From: Natronomonas sp.
GTDB lineage: Archaea > Halobacteriota > Halobacteria > Halobacteriales > Haloarculaceae
Length of the DNA: 14,125 nucleotides
Direction: 5' to 3'
Assembly (NCBI GenBank): GCA_007135435.1
Contig: SLIW01000052.1
Span: 1-14,125, forward strand
Shown here piece after piece: positions 7,912-14,125 of the stretch. The first letter of the stretch is position 1. Each line of letters begins with the position of its first letter. Below the pieces are notes generated by a model, which ran no database searches, was not told the origin of the DNA, and saw only the letters and a program-made list of their open reading frames with translations. Both the position numbers and the translations under genes were made by a program.

Positions 7912-8255
7912 GACCCTTCCATGCTGTCGTTAAAAAAGAATCGGGGAACGAACGCTCCAGATATCGTGACCGTCCCGTGCAACGCACCGCACGCTCGTCC
8001 CGGAGCGTCGGTGAGCTGGTTGGGGGACCGTCCGTACCAAACCGCTCTGTGTGCAGGCGGCTCAGGCCCCAACACTCCAGACTGTTCCCCGTGGTCCCGA
8101 CACCCAGCCTTGGTATTCGTTCAGACCGTTCCAGGCGGTTCTCGAGTCACTCGTATGAGGATCCACACGGTCCTGGCAATCGTCTCGTGGTCCATCGAAG
8201 ACGCGGCTTCGTCGGATACGCGAGGCCAACGTTCGGATAGATGAATCCGTATCCG
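7912..8255. other. Non-coding stretch between trkA and the small conserved-looking gene
   Basis: These 344 bases contain the trkA promoter at the left end and the downstream region of the small minus-strand gene at the right end. Open frames run through them, but they use non-haloarchaeal codons and show no recognisable motif. I see no repeat, RNA gene or strong hairpin. Confidence 0.5.
7929..7940 (-). promoter_or_regulatory. Probable TATA-type promoter of trkA-trkH
   Basis: The minus strand reads TTCTTTTTTAAC, the most AT-rich run near trkA. Its centre near 7934 predicts a transcription start close to 7908. That gives a leader of about 18 bases containing the GGAGGT site, or a nearly leaderless message if the GTG at 7911 were used. 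Confidence 0.55.
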
Positions 8256-8543
8256 TCATCCTGGCCCCTGGAGGGCGGACGTCTCCGGTATCTCGTGTCC
8301 CCGATCGCTGCAGAGCTCGAGCGCGCGATCGCGGAGCGAGGCGGGATCCGGAAGACATCGGTTCTGAACCGTCTGGGCGGTCGTCCACTCGGTGAGTGTC
8401 TGCATCGCCTCCGGACCCGCAATCACGCTGACCTCCTGGAAGATGATGCCGTACTCGTCCCTGTATTGGTCGAACCGACTCGGTTCGTTGGCAATCTCGT
8501 CTCGCTTCCGCCGAATGCGCCTCAACGCAACTCTTGTTTTCAT
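8256..8543 (-). CDS. Uncharacterised small acidic/basic protein, 95 residues
   Basis: I do not recognise a named family. The product is soluble, with a strongly basic N-terminus (MKTRVALRRIRRKRDE, 1-16). A conserved-looking middle follows (FDQYRDEYGIIFQEVSVIAG, 24-43), then TLTEWTTAQTVQNRCLPDP (49-67). There are two cysteines (Cys63, Cys78) and no membrane segment or signal peptide. Predicted helices and good haloarchaeal codon use in the middle suggest a real gene. The ATG at 8543 is preferred because GGAGG lies 4 bases upstream (8548-8552); an ATG at 8591 would add 16 residues upstream of that site. The gene lies between trkA and the antiporter operon on the same strand, but 474 and 365 bases from its neighbours, so it is probably a separate transcription unit. 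Confidence 0.72.
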   Translation of the reverse strand: MKTRVALRRIRRKRDEIANEPSRFDQYRDEYGIIFQEVSVIAGPEAMQTLTEWTTAQTVQNRCLPDPASLRDRALELCSDRGHEIPETSALQGPG

Positions 8544-8547
8544 CGTT

Positions 8548-8552
8548 CCTCC
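8548..8552 (-). promoter_or_regulatory. Ribosome binding site of the 95-residue protein
   Basis: On the minus strand GGAGG is followed by AACG and then ATG (8543). This spacing is normal for haloarchaea and fixes the start of the small gene. Confidence 0.65.
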
Positions 8553-9017
8553 GCGGTATCCCACCGAGCGAGCCGCGAGCAGCCTCGTCACCCCGACGAG
8601 GGTAAACTGTTCCGATGGACGGAGCAGTCTCGCGATACTGAACTGCTTTGATCACTCAAATATCACGGTATCGATTCCATCGGTAGGCGAAGCCCATCCG
8701 CCGGATCTCTCTCGTACCGGTCGCGTCACGTCGGACAGGGTGTGGCGGATTGAACGGACAGACAGGTGCTCGCTCACGGATTCGGATCTTCAAACGTCGT
8801 CGTCCCACCAATCGGACGACCAGTACATTACCCCAGCGCGGGTGAACTAGTCCGCCTCCTGGGCGATCGAGACATCGACGAAAGCGAACGGTGACGTGTT
8901 GGCCCTGGCGACCTCTGATGTCTAACTGTCCACCCGTCGACCCTCCCATCTACCGGGATAGAGCGTCCCAGGATGGAGCCCAGCACGATGGTTGCGATCG
9001 ATCAGTCCGTGTCGTCC
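8553..9017. other. Mostly non-coding stretch upstream of the small gene
   Basis: Apart from the promoter region of the small minus-strand gene, I see no gene. A 24-codon minus-strand patch ending in AFVDVSIAQEAD and a stop at 8847-8849 has haloarchaeal-like codons but is closed by another stop at 8922-8924; it may be a decayed 3' end or chance. No repeat, insertion sequence end or RNA gene is evident. Confidence 0.4.
8601..8607 (-). promoter_or_regulatory. Possible TATA box of the 95-residue protein gene
   Basis: The minus strand reads CAGTTTACC in a GC-rich setting about 60 bases before the ATG, which would give a leader of about 35 bases containing the GGAGG site. A second AT-rich run at about 8654-8664 is an alternative. 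Confidence 0.3.
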
Positions 9018-10697
9018 TCAGTACCGGGTACTCCGGACAGGCGGCAGTTCTGCGAGCCCCGCCGAGCGCATGTCTTCGGGGCTCATCTCACCTTCGAGTA
9101 GCGCCTCGACGTACGTGATCAACTGTTCGCCCGCGAGCAGGTCGGGGACGGCGACGTAGGTCGCGCCCGCATCGAGGTACTCGACGGCCGTCCGTTCGTC
9201 CGGCGCTCGGAGGACGAGCGTCGCGTCGAATCTGGTCTCCAGGAGGCGCCGCGAGACGACCGGCGAGGGAGTCATCGAGACGATCGCCCGCGCCTCGGCC
9301 GCGTTCGCCTTCTCCCACGTGTAGGGCTCCATGGCGTCGCCGAAGACGTACGCCTCGCATTCGAACCTGACGTCGTCCCGGAGCGCGGGGTCGTTCTCGA
9401 CGACGACGTATGGGTGACCGAGTTCCTCCAGGGTCTCGACCACCCGGCTCCCCATCCGGCCGTAGCCGAGGACGACCACGTGATCGGTGAGGTCCGACGG
9501 CACGTGGCTCAACTCGTCGATCTTGTCGTGGCGCCCCGCGATCACGCCGCGGTCAGCCAGCCACCGGTAGATCTCCTCGTTGTACCGGTGGGTCAGCGCC
9601 GAGGTGATCATCGTCACGGCGGCGGCGAGGATGATCGCGTCGAACACCGTCTGGGTCAACAGCCCGAGCAGCAGCGCCTCGATGGCGATGATCAGTGAGA
9701 ACTCGCTTATCTGGTCGGTACTGAACCCCGTCAGCGCCGCCGTCCGGGCCTCGTACCCCCGGTGGATCAGGATCGCGGCCGTCACCACCGGCTTGACGAG
9801 CACCGTCAACAGCACGAGGCCGGCGACGAGGGTCAGCTTCTCGACCGACTCCGCCACCCCGGTCGCGACGAACGGGAGGACGATGAGCGCGCCGACCGTC
9901 ACGAAGAAGATGGCGACGAAGAAGTCCCTGATCGAGTCCAGTCCGTTGAACAGCCCGAGGTACTGCGCCGGGTCGTGGCGAACGGCGAGGCCGGCCGCGA
10001 ACGCGCCGACGACGATCGGGACGTCGACGAGCGCGGCGGCTCCGATGAACAGGACGAGCAGCGAGACGACGCCGACGATCATGAGCTCGTCCGACCCGCT
10101 GGCGAGCCGTCCCACGAGGTCGAACAGGTACCGGTTGACGAGCACCGCTGCGCCCAGGAACACGACGCCGTAGCCGATCTGGAGGACGATCGGGTCGAGT
10201 TCGAGGACTCCGGCCCCCACCACGAGGATGAACGCGACGGCGAAGAGGTCCTGGACGAAGTGGATCGACTCGCCGAGGCGTCCCTGTATAAGGTTGGACC
10301 GGATCTCAGTCCGCAATAGCGCCGTCGCGACGATGGTCGACGAGAGCGCGGCGGCGACCCCAATGTAGATCGCCTCGCCCGCCGGGACCCCGACGAGGAG
10401 GCCGAACCCGACGCCGAGCGAGCCGACCACCACGATCTGGGCGATCGCCGCGAGCTCGCTGTCCGCGAGGACGGTCTCGATCGTCGACAGCTGGATCCCG
10501 ACGCCGAACGAGAACACGAGCAACGCGATGCCGAACTGCGCGAGCTCCAGGGCCAGCGCCTCGTCGATGAACACGCCGGCGATGACGCCCGCGAGGATGA
10601 GCAGCGGCGCCCCTGGGAGGTCGTATCGGTTGGCGAGCAGGAGGAACGGCCCGGCGACGATGAAGACGATCGCCACCGCGGTGAGCATCTCAGCCAT
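9018..10697 (-). CDS. CPA2-family cation/proton antiporter with TrkA-N domain
   Basis: This 559-residue membrane protein belongs to the CPA2 monovalent cation:proton antiporters (KefB/KefC-like) and most likely exports potassium or sodium against protons. About 12 membrane helices fill residues 5-375. The Gln-Asp pair characteristic of this group sits in HFVQDLF (146-152). A cytoplasmic TrkA-N Rossmann domain follows at about 405-520, with an intact glycine motif GYGRMG (411-416) and acidic END at 434-436, suggesting control by a dinucleotide or similar ligand. I start at the ATG at 10697, which has GGTGGT about 4 bases upstream; a GTG at 10706 would add three residues. It follows the second antiporter after 56 bases and is probably co-transcribed with it. 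No glutathione-binding (Kef) specificity can be claimed. Confidence 0.9.
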   Translation of the reverse strand: MAEMLTAVAIVFIVAGPFLLLANRYDLPGAPLLILAGVIAGVFIDEALALELAQFGIALLVFSFGVGIQLSTIETVLADSELAAIAQIVVVGSLGVGFGLLVGVPAGEAIYIGVAAALSSTIVATALLRTEIRSNLIQGRLGESIHFVQDLFAVAFILVVGAGVLELDPIVLQIGYGVVFLGAAVLVNRYLFDLVGRLASGSDELMIVGVVSLLVLFIGAAALVDVPIVVGAFAAGLAVRHDPAQYLGLFNGLDSIRDFFVAIFFVTVGALIVLPFVATGVAESVEKLTLVAGLVLLTVLVKPVVTAAILIHRGYEARTAALTGFSTDQISEFSLIIAIEALLLGLLTQTVFDAIILAAAVTMITSALTHRYNEEIYRWLADRGVIAGRHDKIDELSHVPSDLTDHVVVLGYGRMGSRVVETLEELGHPYVVVENDPALRDDVRFECEAYVFGDAMEPYTWEKANAAEARAIVSMTPSPVVSRRLLETRFDATLVLRAPDERTAVEYLDAGATYVAVPDLLAGEQLITYVEALLEGEMSPEDMRSAGLAELPPVRSTRY

Positions 10698-10753
10698 CCA
10701 GACCACCCCCGGGGGTCGACGCCGACCTCATCCTGGACGACCGCGGGCGGGGA

Positions 10754-12508
10754 TCAGTCATCGAGCTCGCCCTCCACCTGTTCGTGTAGATCGGGGAACG
10801 GTCTCGGCTGCCGCATCAGTTCCACCTCGCGTTCGACCACCCGATCGAACGCGTCCGGGTCGGCGAGCAGTGCCCCGAGGTAGTCCCCGAGCCGCTCCGC
10901 GGAGAGCTCGACGCTCCGGATCACGTAGTTCGCTCCCCGCTCGTAGAGCGCCCGTGCGTCCTCCGGGCTGTTGGCCTCGACGATGACGGTCGTCTCGTCG
11001 CCGGTCTCCCTGAGGAGCCGCTTGCCGATCTCGAGCTGATCCGAAGACGAGAGGACGAAATCCGCCCGCTTGAGCCCGACGTCCTTCCGGATCGTGGCGC
11101 TGCCGACGTCGCCGAAGACGGCCCGATAGCCAGCCTCCTCGAGCTCTCGGATGTGATCGGTCCGTCGGTCGACGACGACGAGGTCCTCGTAGTGGTGCTC
11201 CAGCAGGCCCAGGAGGTTCCGCGTCACGTCGTCGTACCCGACGACGACCGCGTGGTCGCTGTGCTCCCGTTTCTCCTCGGTGAAGGTCTCCGCGGACTCG
11301 AACCGCTCGAGGAGCGGTTCCAGCCGCTCGAATAGTGCGCTCCCCCACGCGAAGAAGTACACCGAGACCCCCATCGTGAGCAGCGCGACCAGCGTGAGGA
11401 AGCCGAGGATCTCGACGCCGACGAACCCGCCGGCCGCGGCGGCGACCCCGACGACCACACCGAACTCGCTGACCTGGATCATGTAGAGGCTGCCGAGGAA
11501 GGTCGTCTCGCGGTCGAACCGTTGCCAAGTGATCAACGTGAAGAAGATCACGAACTTCCCGATCATCAACACGATCGCCGCGACCACGGCCTCCTGCCAG
11601 TAGAAGAGGAGCTCGCTAGCCTGGAGCGTCAGCGCAACCGAGACGAGGAAGATCATCACGAAGAGGTCGGTCAGCGGGTTGACCCGGTCCTGGAGCTCCT
11701 TGCTGTAGGGCAGCTGGGCGATCGCGACGCCGGCGAGGAACGCGCCCATCTCGATCGAGAGGTACGCCTCGATGCCGAACGGCGACAGGAAGAGGTCGAT
11801 CTCCGAGGAGACGAACACGAAGAGGAACGCCCACGAGATGGCGACGAGGAAGAAGATCTGCTTGTCGTCGGCGATGCGGCGGAACACGGCGGGAAGTGCG
11901 TACTTCGATGCCGCGAGGGCGGCGACGGTGATGATCGCCACGAGGACGAGGACGACCGCCAGCGTCGTGGCGACCGCCGCCGGGCTCTCGGGACGGCCGG
12001 CGGCGAGCACCGCGAGCAGGATGACGACCACGACGTCCTGGACGAGTAGGATCCCGACGTCGATCTTTCCGTGGAGCGTGGTCGTCTCGCCCATGTCGGT
12101 GAGCATCTTGATGACGACCGCCGTGGAGCTGTACATCACCGCCAGGCCGATGATGATCGACTCGGTGACGCCGAATCCGAGCGCCAGCGAGGTGCCCGTG
12201 CCGACTGCGGCGACCGCGGCCATCTGCGGGAGCGAGATCTTGACGATGGGCGCGAGGATGTGGCGGATCTCGTCGATGCGCATCTTGATGCCGAGCAGGA
12301 ACAGCAGGAACGCCAGTCCCAGCTCGGAGAGGGTCTCGGTGAGCTCGGTGACCTCGACGAGGCCGAGGACGACCGGGCCGATAACCACCCCGGCGAGGAT
12401 GTAGGCGATGATGGTCGGCTGGCCGGTCTGCTTCGCGACGAACCCCGCGACCGTCGCGGCCAGGAGGATGATCGCGAGGTCGAGCGAGAGCGCCACTTCC
12501 GTGACCAT
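10754..12508 (-). CDS. CPA2-family cation/proton antiporter with divergent TrkA-N domain
   Basis: This 584-residue membrane protein is a second CPA2 antiporter, clearly different from its neighbour. It has about 12 helices at 8-390, with the Gln-Asp pair in ILLVQDVVVV (153-162), and motifs such as PTIIAYILAGVVIGP (31-45) and FLLFLLGIKM (67-76). A TrkA-N-like domain starts at about 418. Its expected GxGxxG motif reads GYDDVT (424-429), so the second glycine is Asp and the third is Thr; the acid Asp447 is kept. Nucleotide binding may be altered or lost. The ATG at 12508 is chosen because a TATA-like box lies 35 bases upstream and the first helix starts a few residues later; a further upstream ATG at 12580 would fall before that box. 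It leads the operon with the other antiporter. Confidence 0.9.
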   Translation of the reverse strand: MVTEVALSLDLAIILLAATVAGFVAKQTGQPTIIAYILAGVVIGPVVLGLVEVTELTETLSELGLAFLLFLLGIKMRIDEIRHILAPIVKISLPQMAAVAAVGTGTSLALGFGVTESIIIGLAVMYSSTAVVIKMLTDMGETTTLHGKIDVGILLVQDVVVVILLAVLAAGRPESPAAVATTLAVVLVLVAIITVAALAASKYALPAVFRRIADDKQIFFLVAISWAFLFVFVSSEIDLFLSPFGIEAYLSIEMGAFLAGVAIAQLPYSKELQDRVNPLTDLFVMIFLVSVALTLQASELLFYWQEAVVAAIVLMIGKFVIFFTLITWQRFDRETTFLGSLYMIQVSEFGVVVGVAAAAGGFVGVEILGFLTLVALLTMGVSVYFFAWGSALFERLEPLLERFESAETFTEEKREHSDHAVVVGYDDVTRNLLGLLEHHYEDLVVVDRRTDHIRELEEAGYRAVFGDVGSATIRKDVGLKRADFVLSSSDQLEIGKRLLRETGDETTVIVEANSPEDARALYERGANYVIRSVELSAERLGDYLGALLADPDAFDRVVEREVELMRQPRPFPDLHEQVEGELDD

Positions 12509-12538
12509 CGAGTGAGGGAACGGTTCACGGAGTCGGGG

Positions 12539-12550
12539 ATTAATTGTTTC
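12539..12550 (-). promoter_or_regulatory. Probable TATA-type promoter of the antiporter operon
   Basis: The minus strand reads GAAACAATTAAT, centred about 35 bases before the ATG at 12508, predicting a leader of about 9 bases. It is the only strongly AT-rich run upstream of the operon. Confidence 0.55.
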
Positions 12551-12731
12551 GACGATGGCAACACAGTGAGCCGCCGACATCGTCCCTCGATTCGGAGCGT
12601 ACTCGTCTGGAGTCGCTCGTCAATCCTCGACGGAGGAGCGTTGTCCTCACGATTTGGTCAGGTTCGAGATCACAGAGGGTGTTCCACTCCGACGTGGTCC
12701 TCGACGGTCCGGTCTACCGCGAAGCGGCCGC

Positions 12732-12738
12732 TCTTTTT
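12732..12738 (+). promoter_or_regulatory. Promoter-like T-run before the patatin remnant
   Basis: CTCTTTTTG lies 27 bases (centre to start) before the ATG at 12763, the spacing of a leaderless haloarchaeal promoter. It suggests the remnant still has its original promoter. Confidence 0.4.
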
Positions 12739-12762
12739 GCCCAGCCATCCAATCCGCAATCG

Positions 12763-12858
12763 ATGTCAGCGGACCCGACGAACGTCGCCATCGCCTGTCA
12801 GGATGGCGGGAGTCACACGGCGTTCACGGCCGGCGTCCTCCGGGGCCTGCTCCGTCGA
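12763..12858 (+). pseudogene. 5' remnant of a patatin-like phospholipase gene
   Basis: The first 30 codons read like the N-terminus of haloarchaeal patatin-like proteins: TNVAIACQDGGSHTAFTAGV at residues 6-25, then a leucine-rich end. Patatins are Ser/Asp acyl hydrolases of about 300 residues with a glycine-rich oxyanion loop. Here that loop reads DGGS where GGGS would be expected, and the GxSxG nucleophile motif and the Asp of the dyad are missing. After about residue 31 the frame becomes Arg/Pro/Ser-rich and runs without family features to a stop at 13045-13047. The reading is a gene cut by deletion, with promoter and first codons surviving. A short functional peptide is possible but unlikely. 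A different frame looks coding from about 12844 to 12970. Confidence 0.7.
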
Positions 12859-13027
12859 TCGATCTCTACCCTCCGATTGACCGATCGCCGACCAGAATCC
12901 CCTCGGAGTACGCCAAACGGATGGGAGCCGTCGGGTTCTCCGAGATCCCGATCTACCCCGTGTCGCCTGTGCAGGGATCCTGGTTCTCCGCCGTTGGCAC
13001 GCCATCCTCTCGCCCCCCGTCAGAGCA

Positions 13028-13033
13028 CTTTTT
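13028..13033 (+). promoter_or_regulatory. Probable leaderless promoter of the desuccinylase-family gene
   Basis: CTTTTT is centred about 26-27 bases before the ATG at 13057, so transcription would start at or next to the start codon. No Shine-Dalgarno sequence precedes the ATG, which agrees. Confidence 0.45.
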
Positions 13034-13056
13034 CGTCTGGTCAGTGAGCCGTACGC

Positions 13057-14121
13057 ATGGAGCCGTCACATCCCGTCGCCGAACCGTTCCAGTACGATAC
13101 GGAAGTCGAACCGGGCGAGAAGCGCCAGATCCGGTACGAGGTCGGGGAGAACTACCTCGGCGACCCGCTCGAGATCCCCATCACGATCATCAACGGGAAG
13201 AACCCCGGAAAGCGGATGTTCTTCACCGCTGCCATCCACGGTGACGAGTTGAACGGCGTCAAGGTCGTCCAGGAGATCGCCGATCGGTACACGCCCGAGG
13301 AGGTCCACGGGACCCTCGTCTGTCTGCACGTGTGTAACGTCCCGGCATACGAGGCCCAACAGCGCTACACCCCCATATACGACCAGGACATGAACCGATC
13401 CTTCCCGGGCAAGGCCCGCTCGAACACGACCGAGCGGATGGCGAATCAGATCTACCACCGGTTCATCGCGCCCTGCGATCTCGGGATCGATTTCCACACG
13501 TCGACGCGGAATCGCACCACGATATACCACGCCCGTGCGGATCTGACCGACCCCGCCGTTGAGCGGCTCGCACGGGCGTTCGCGACGAACGTGGTCCTCT
13601 ACGGGGAAGGGGACGACGGTGCGCTCCGGACGGTCGCGACCGGAAACGGGATCCCGACTATCACCGTCGAGATGGGCCGTGCACACCGCTTCCAGCCCGT
13701 GCTCATCGAGAAGGCACTCGAGGGCGTCGAGAGCGTCCTCGCGGAGTACGAACTGCTACCCGGTGTCCCGGTCCGCTGGCCGGGGTGGTACAAAACGACG
13801 TCCGCGGAGAGCACGAAGCGATGGCTGCGTGCGGACACCGGGGGGCTGGTGGAGATGGAATGGGGACCGTACCCGCTCGTGCACGAGGGCGAGACGATCT
13901 GTCGGGTGTCGAACCACTTCAAGACCGAGGAGGACGTCGTCACGGCCCCGTTCGACGGACTCATCGTGGGGTCGCTGGAGAACCCCGTCGCGGCGCCCGG
14001 CCATCCACTCTGCCACATCCTCCGGCTGGATTCGATGACGCTCGCGGAGATCGAGCGGGAGATCGATCAGGGGGAGTTCGACGGGTATCGAGCCCACGGC
14101 GACGTCTGGGCCGACGACTGA
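13057..14121 (+). CDS. Succinylglutamate desuccinylase/aspartoacylase family zinc hydrolase
   Basis: This 354-residue cytoplasmic protein is a zinc-dependent amidohydrolase of the M14-like AstE/AspA family, which removes acyl groups from amino acids or related amides. The zinc ligands are visible as HGDE (His61, Glu64) and the His in DFHTS (His147). Substrate-binding residues lie in DMNRSFPG (111-118, with Arg114), and the likely catalytic Glu205 is in TITVEMG. The C-terminal beta domain at about 235-325 contains TAPFDGLIVG. Length and motifs are complete, so the gene is intact. The ATG sits about 27 bases after a T-run promoter. In haloarchaea members often stand beside ATP-grasp (RimK-like) ligases, but none is in this window. 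The substrate is not predictable; it ends 4 bases before the window end. Confidence 0.92.
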   Translation: MEPSHPVAEPFQYDTEVEPGEKRQIRYEVGENYLGDPLEIPITIINGKNPGKRMFFTAAIHGDELNGVKVVQEIADRYTPEEVHGTLVCLHVCNVPAYEAQQRYTPIYDQDMNRSFPGKARSNTTERMANQIYHRFIAPCDLGIDFHTSTRNRTTIYHARADLTDPAVERLARAFATNVVLYGEGDDGALRTVATGNGIPTITVEMGRAHRFQPVLIEKALEGVESVLAEYELLPGVPVRWPGWYKTTSAESTKRWLRADTGGLVEMEWGPYPLVHEGETICRVSNHFKTEEDVVTAPFDGLIVGSLENPVAAPGHPLCHILRLDSMTLAEIEREIDQGEFDGYRAHGDVWADD

Positions 14122-14125
14122 TCGA

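Noticed and set aside
1..14125. CRISPR arrays, tRNA or rRNA genes, insertion sequence ends, toxin-antitoxin or defence genes
   Set aside because: No spaced direct repeats, tRNA-like folds, transposase motifs or known defence-family proteins were seen on either strand by reading.

Overview
The window looks like chromosome from a halophilic archaeon (class Halobacteria). It is GC-rich, the predicted proteins are strongly acidic, codons favour G/C in third position, and several genes have an AT-rich box about 25-30 bases before the start codon, as in haloarchaeal leaderless or short-leader transcripts. Every family assignment rests on reading motifs; no database search was run.

Left part, plus strand: an alpha/beta hydrolase (143-1210) is followed by about 475 bases without a convincing gene, which contain a 12-unit hexanucleotide repeat. 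Next come a small protein of the Anabaena sensory rhodopsin transducer (ASRT) family (1686-2057), a standalone universal stress protein (2175-2603) and, 8 bases later, an APC-type amino acid transporter carrying two C-terminal universal stress protein domains (2612-4867). The last two form an obvious operon.

Middle part, minus strand, convergent with the transporter: a two-gene potassium uptake operon reading trkA (7890-6553) then trkH (6546-5041). Upstream of it lies a small uncharacterised protein (8543-8256) with a clear ribosome binding site and its own promoter-like sequence. Further upstream is a second probable operon of two CPA2-type cation/proton antiporters, each with a C-terminal TrkA-N domain (12508-10754, then 10697-9018).

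Right part, plus strand: the 5' end of a patatin-like phospholipase gene survives as a short remnant (12763-12858). After it comes an intact zinc-dependent succinylglutamate desuccinylase/aspartoacylase-family protein (13057-14121).

The theme is ion and stress homeostasis. A Trk potassium importer with its nucleotide-binding regulator, two efflux-type antiporters with related regulatory domains, and an amino acid transporter with built-in stress domains lie within 10 kb. This fits adjustment of cytoplasmic potassium, proton and solute levels in a salt-in organism. The link between these operons is inferred from proximity; no shared regulatory site was identified. I found no RNA genes, CRISPR arrays, insertion sequences or phage genes, and nothing that clearly amounts to a new defence or mobile system.
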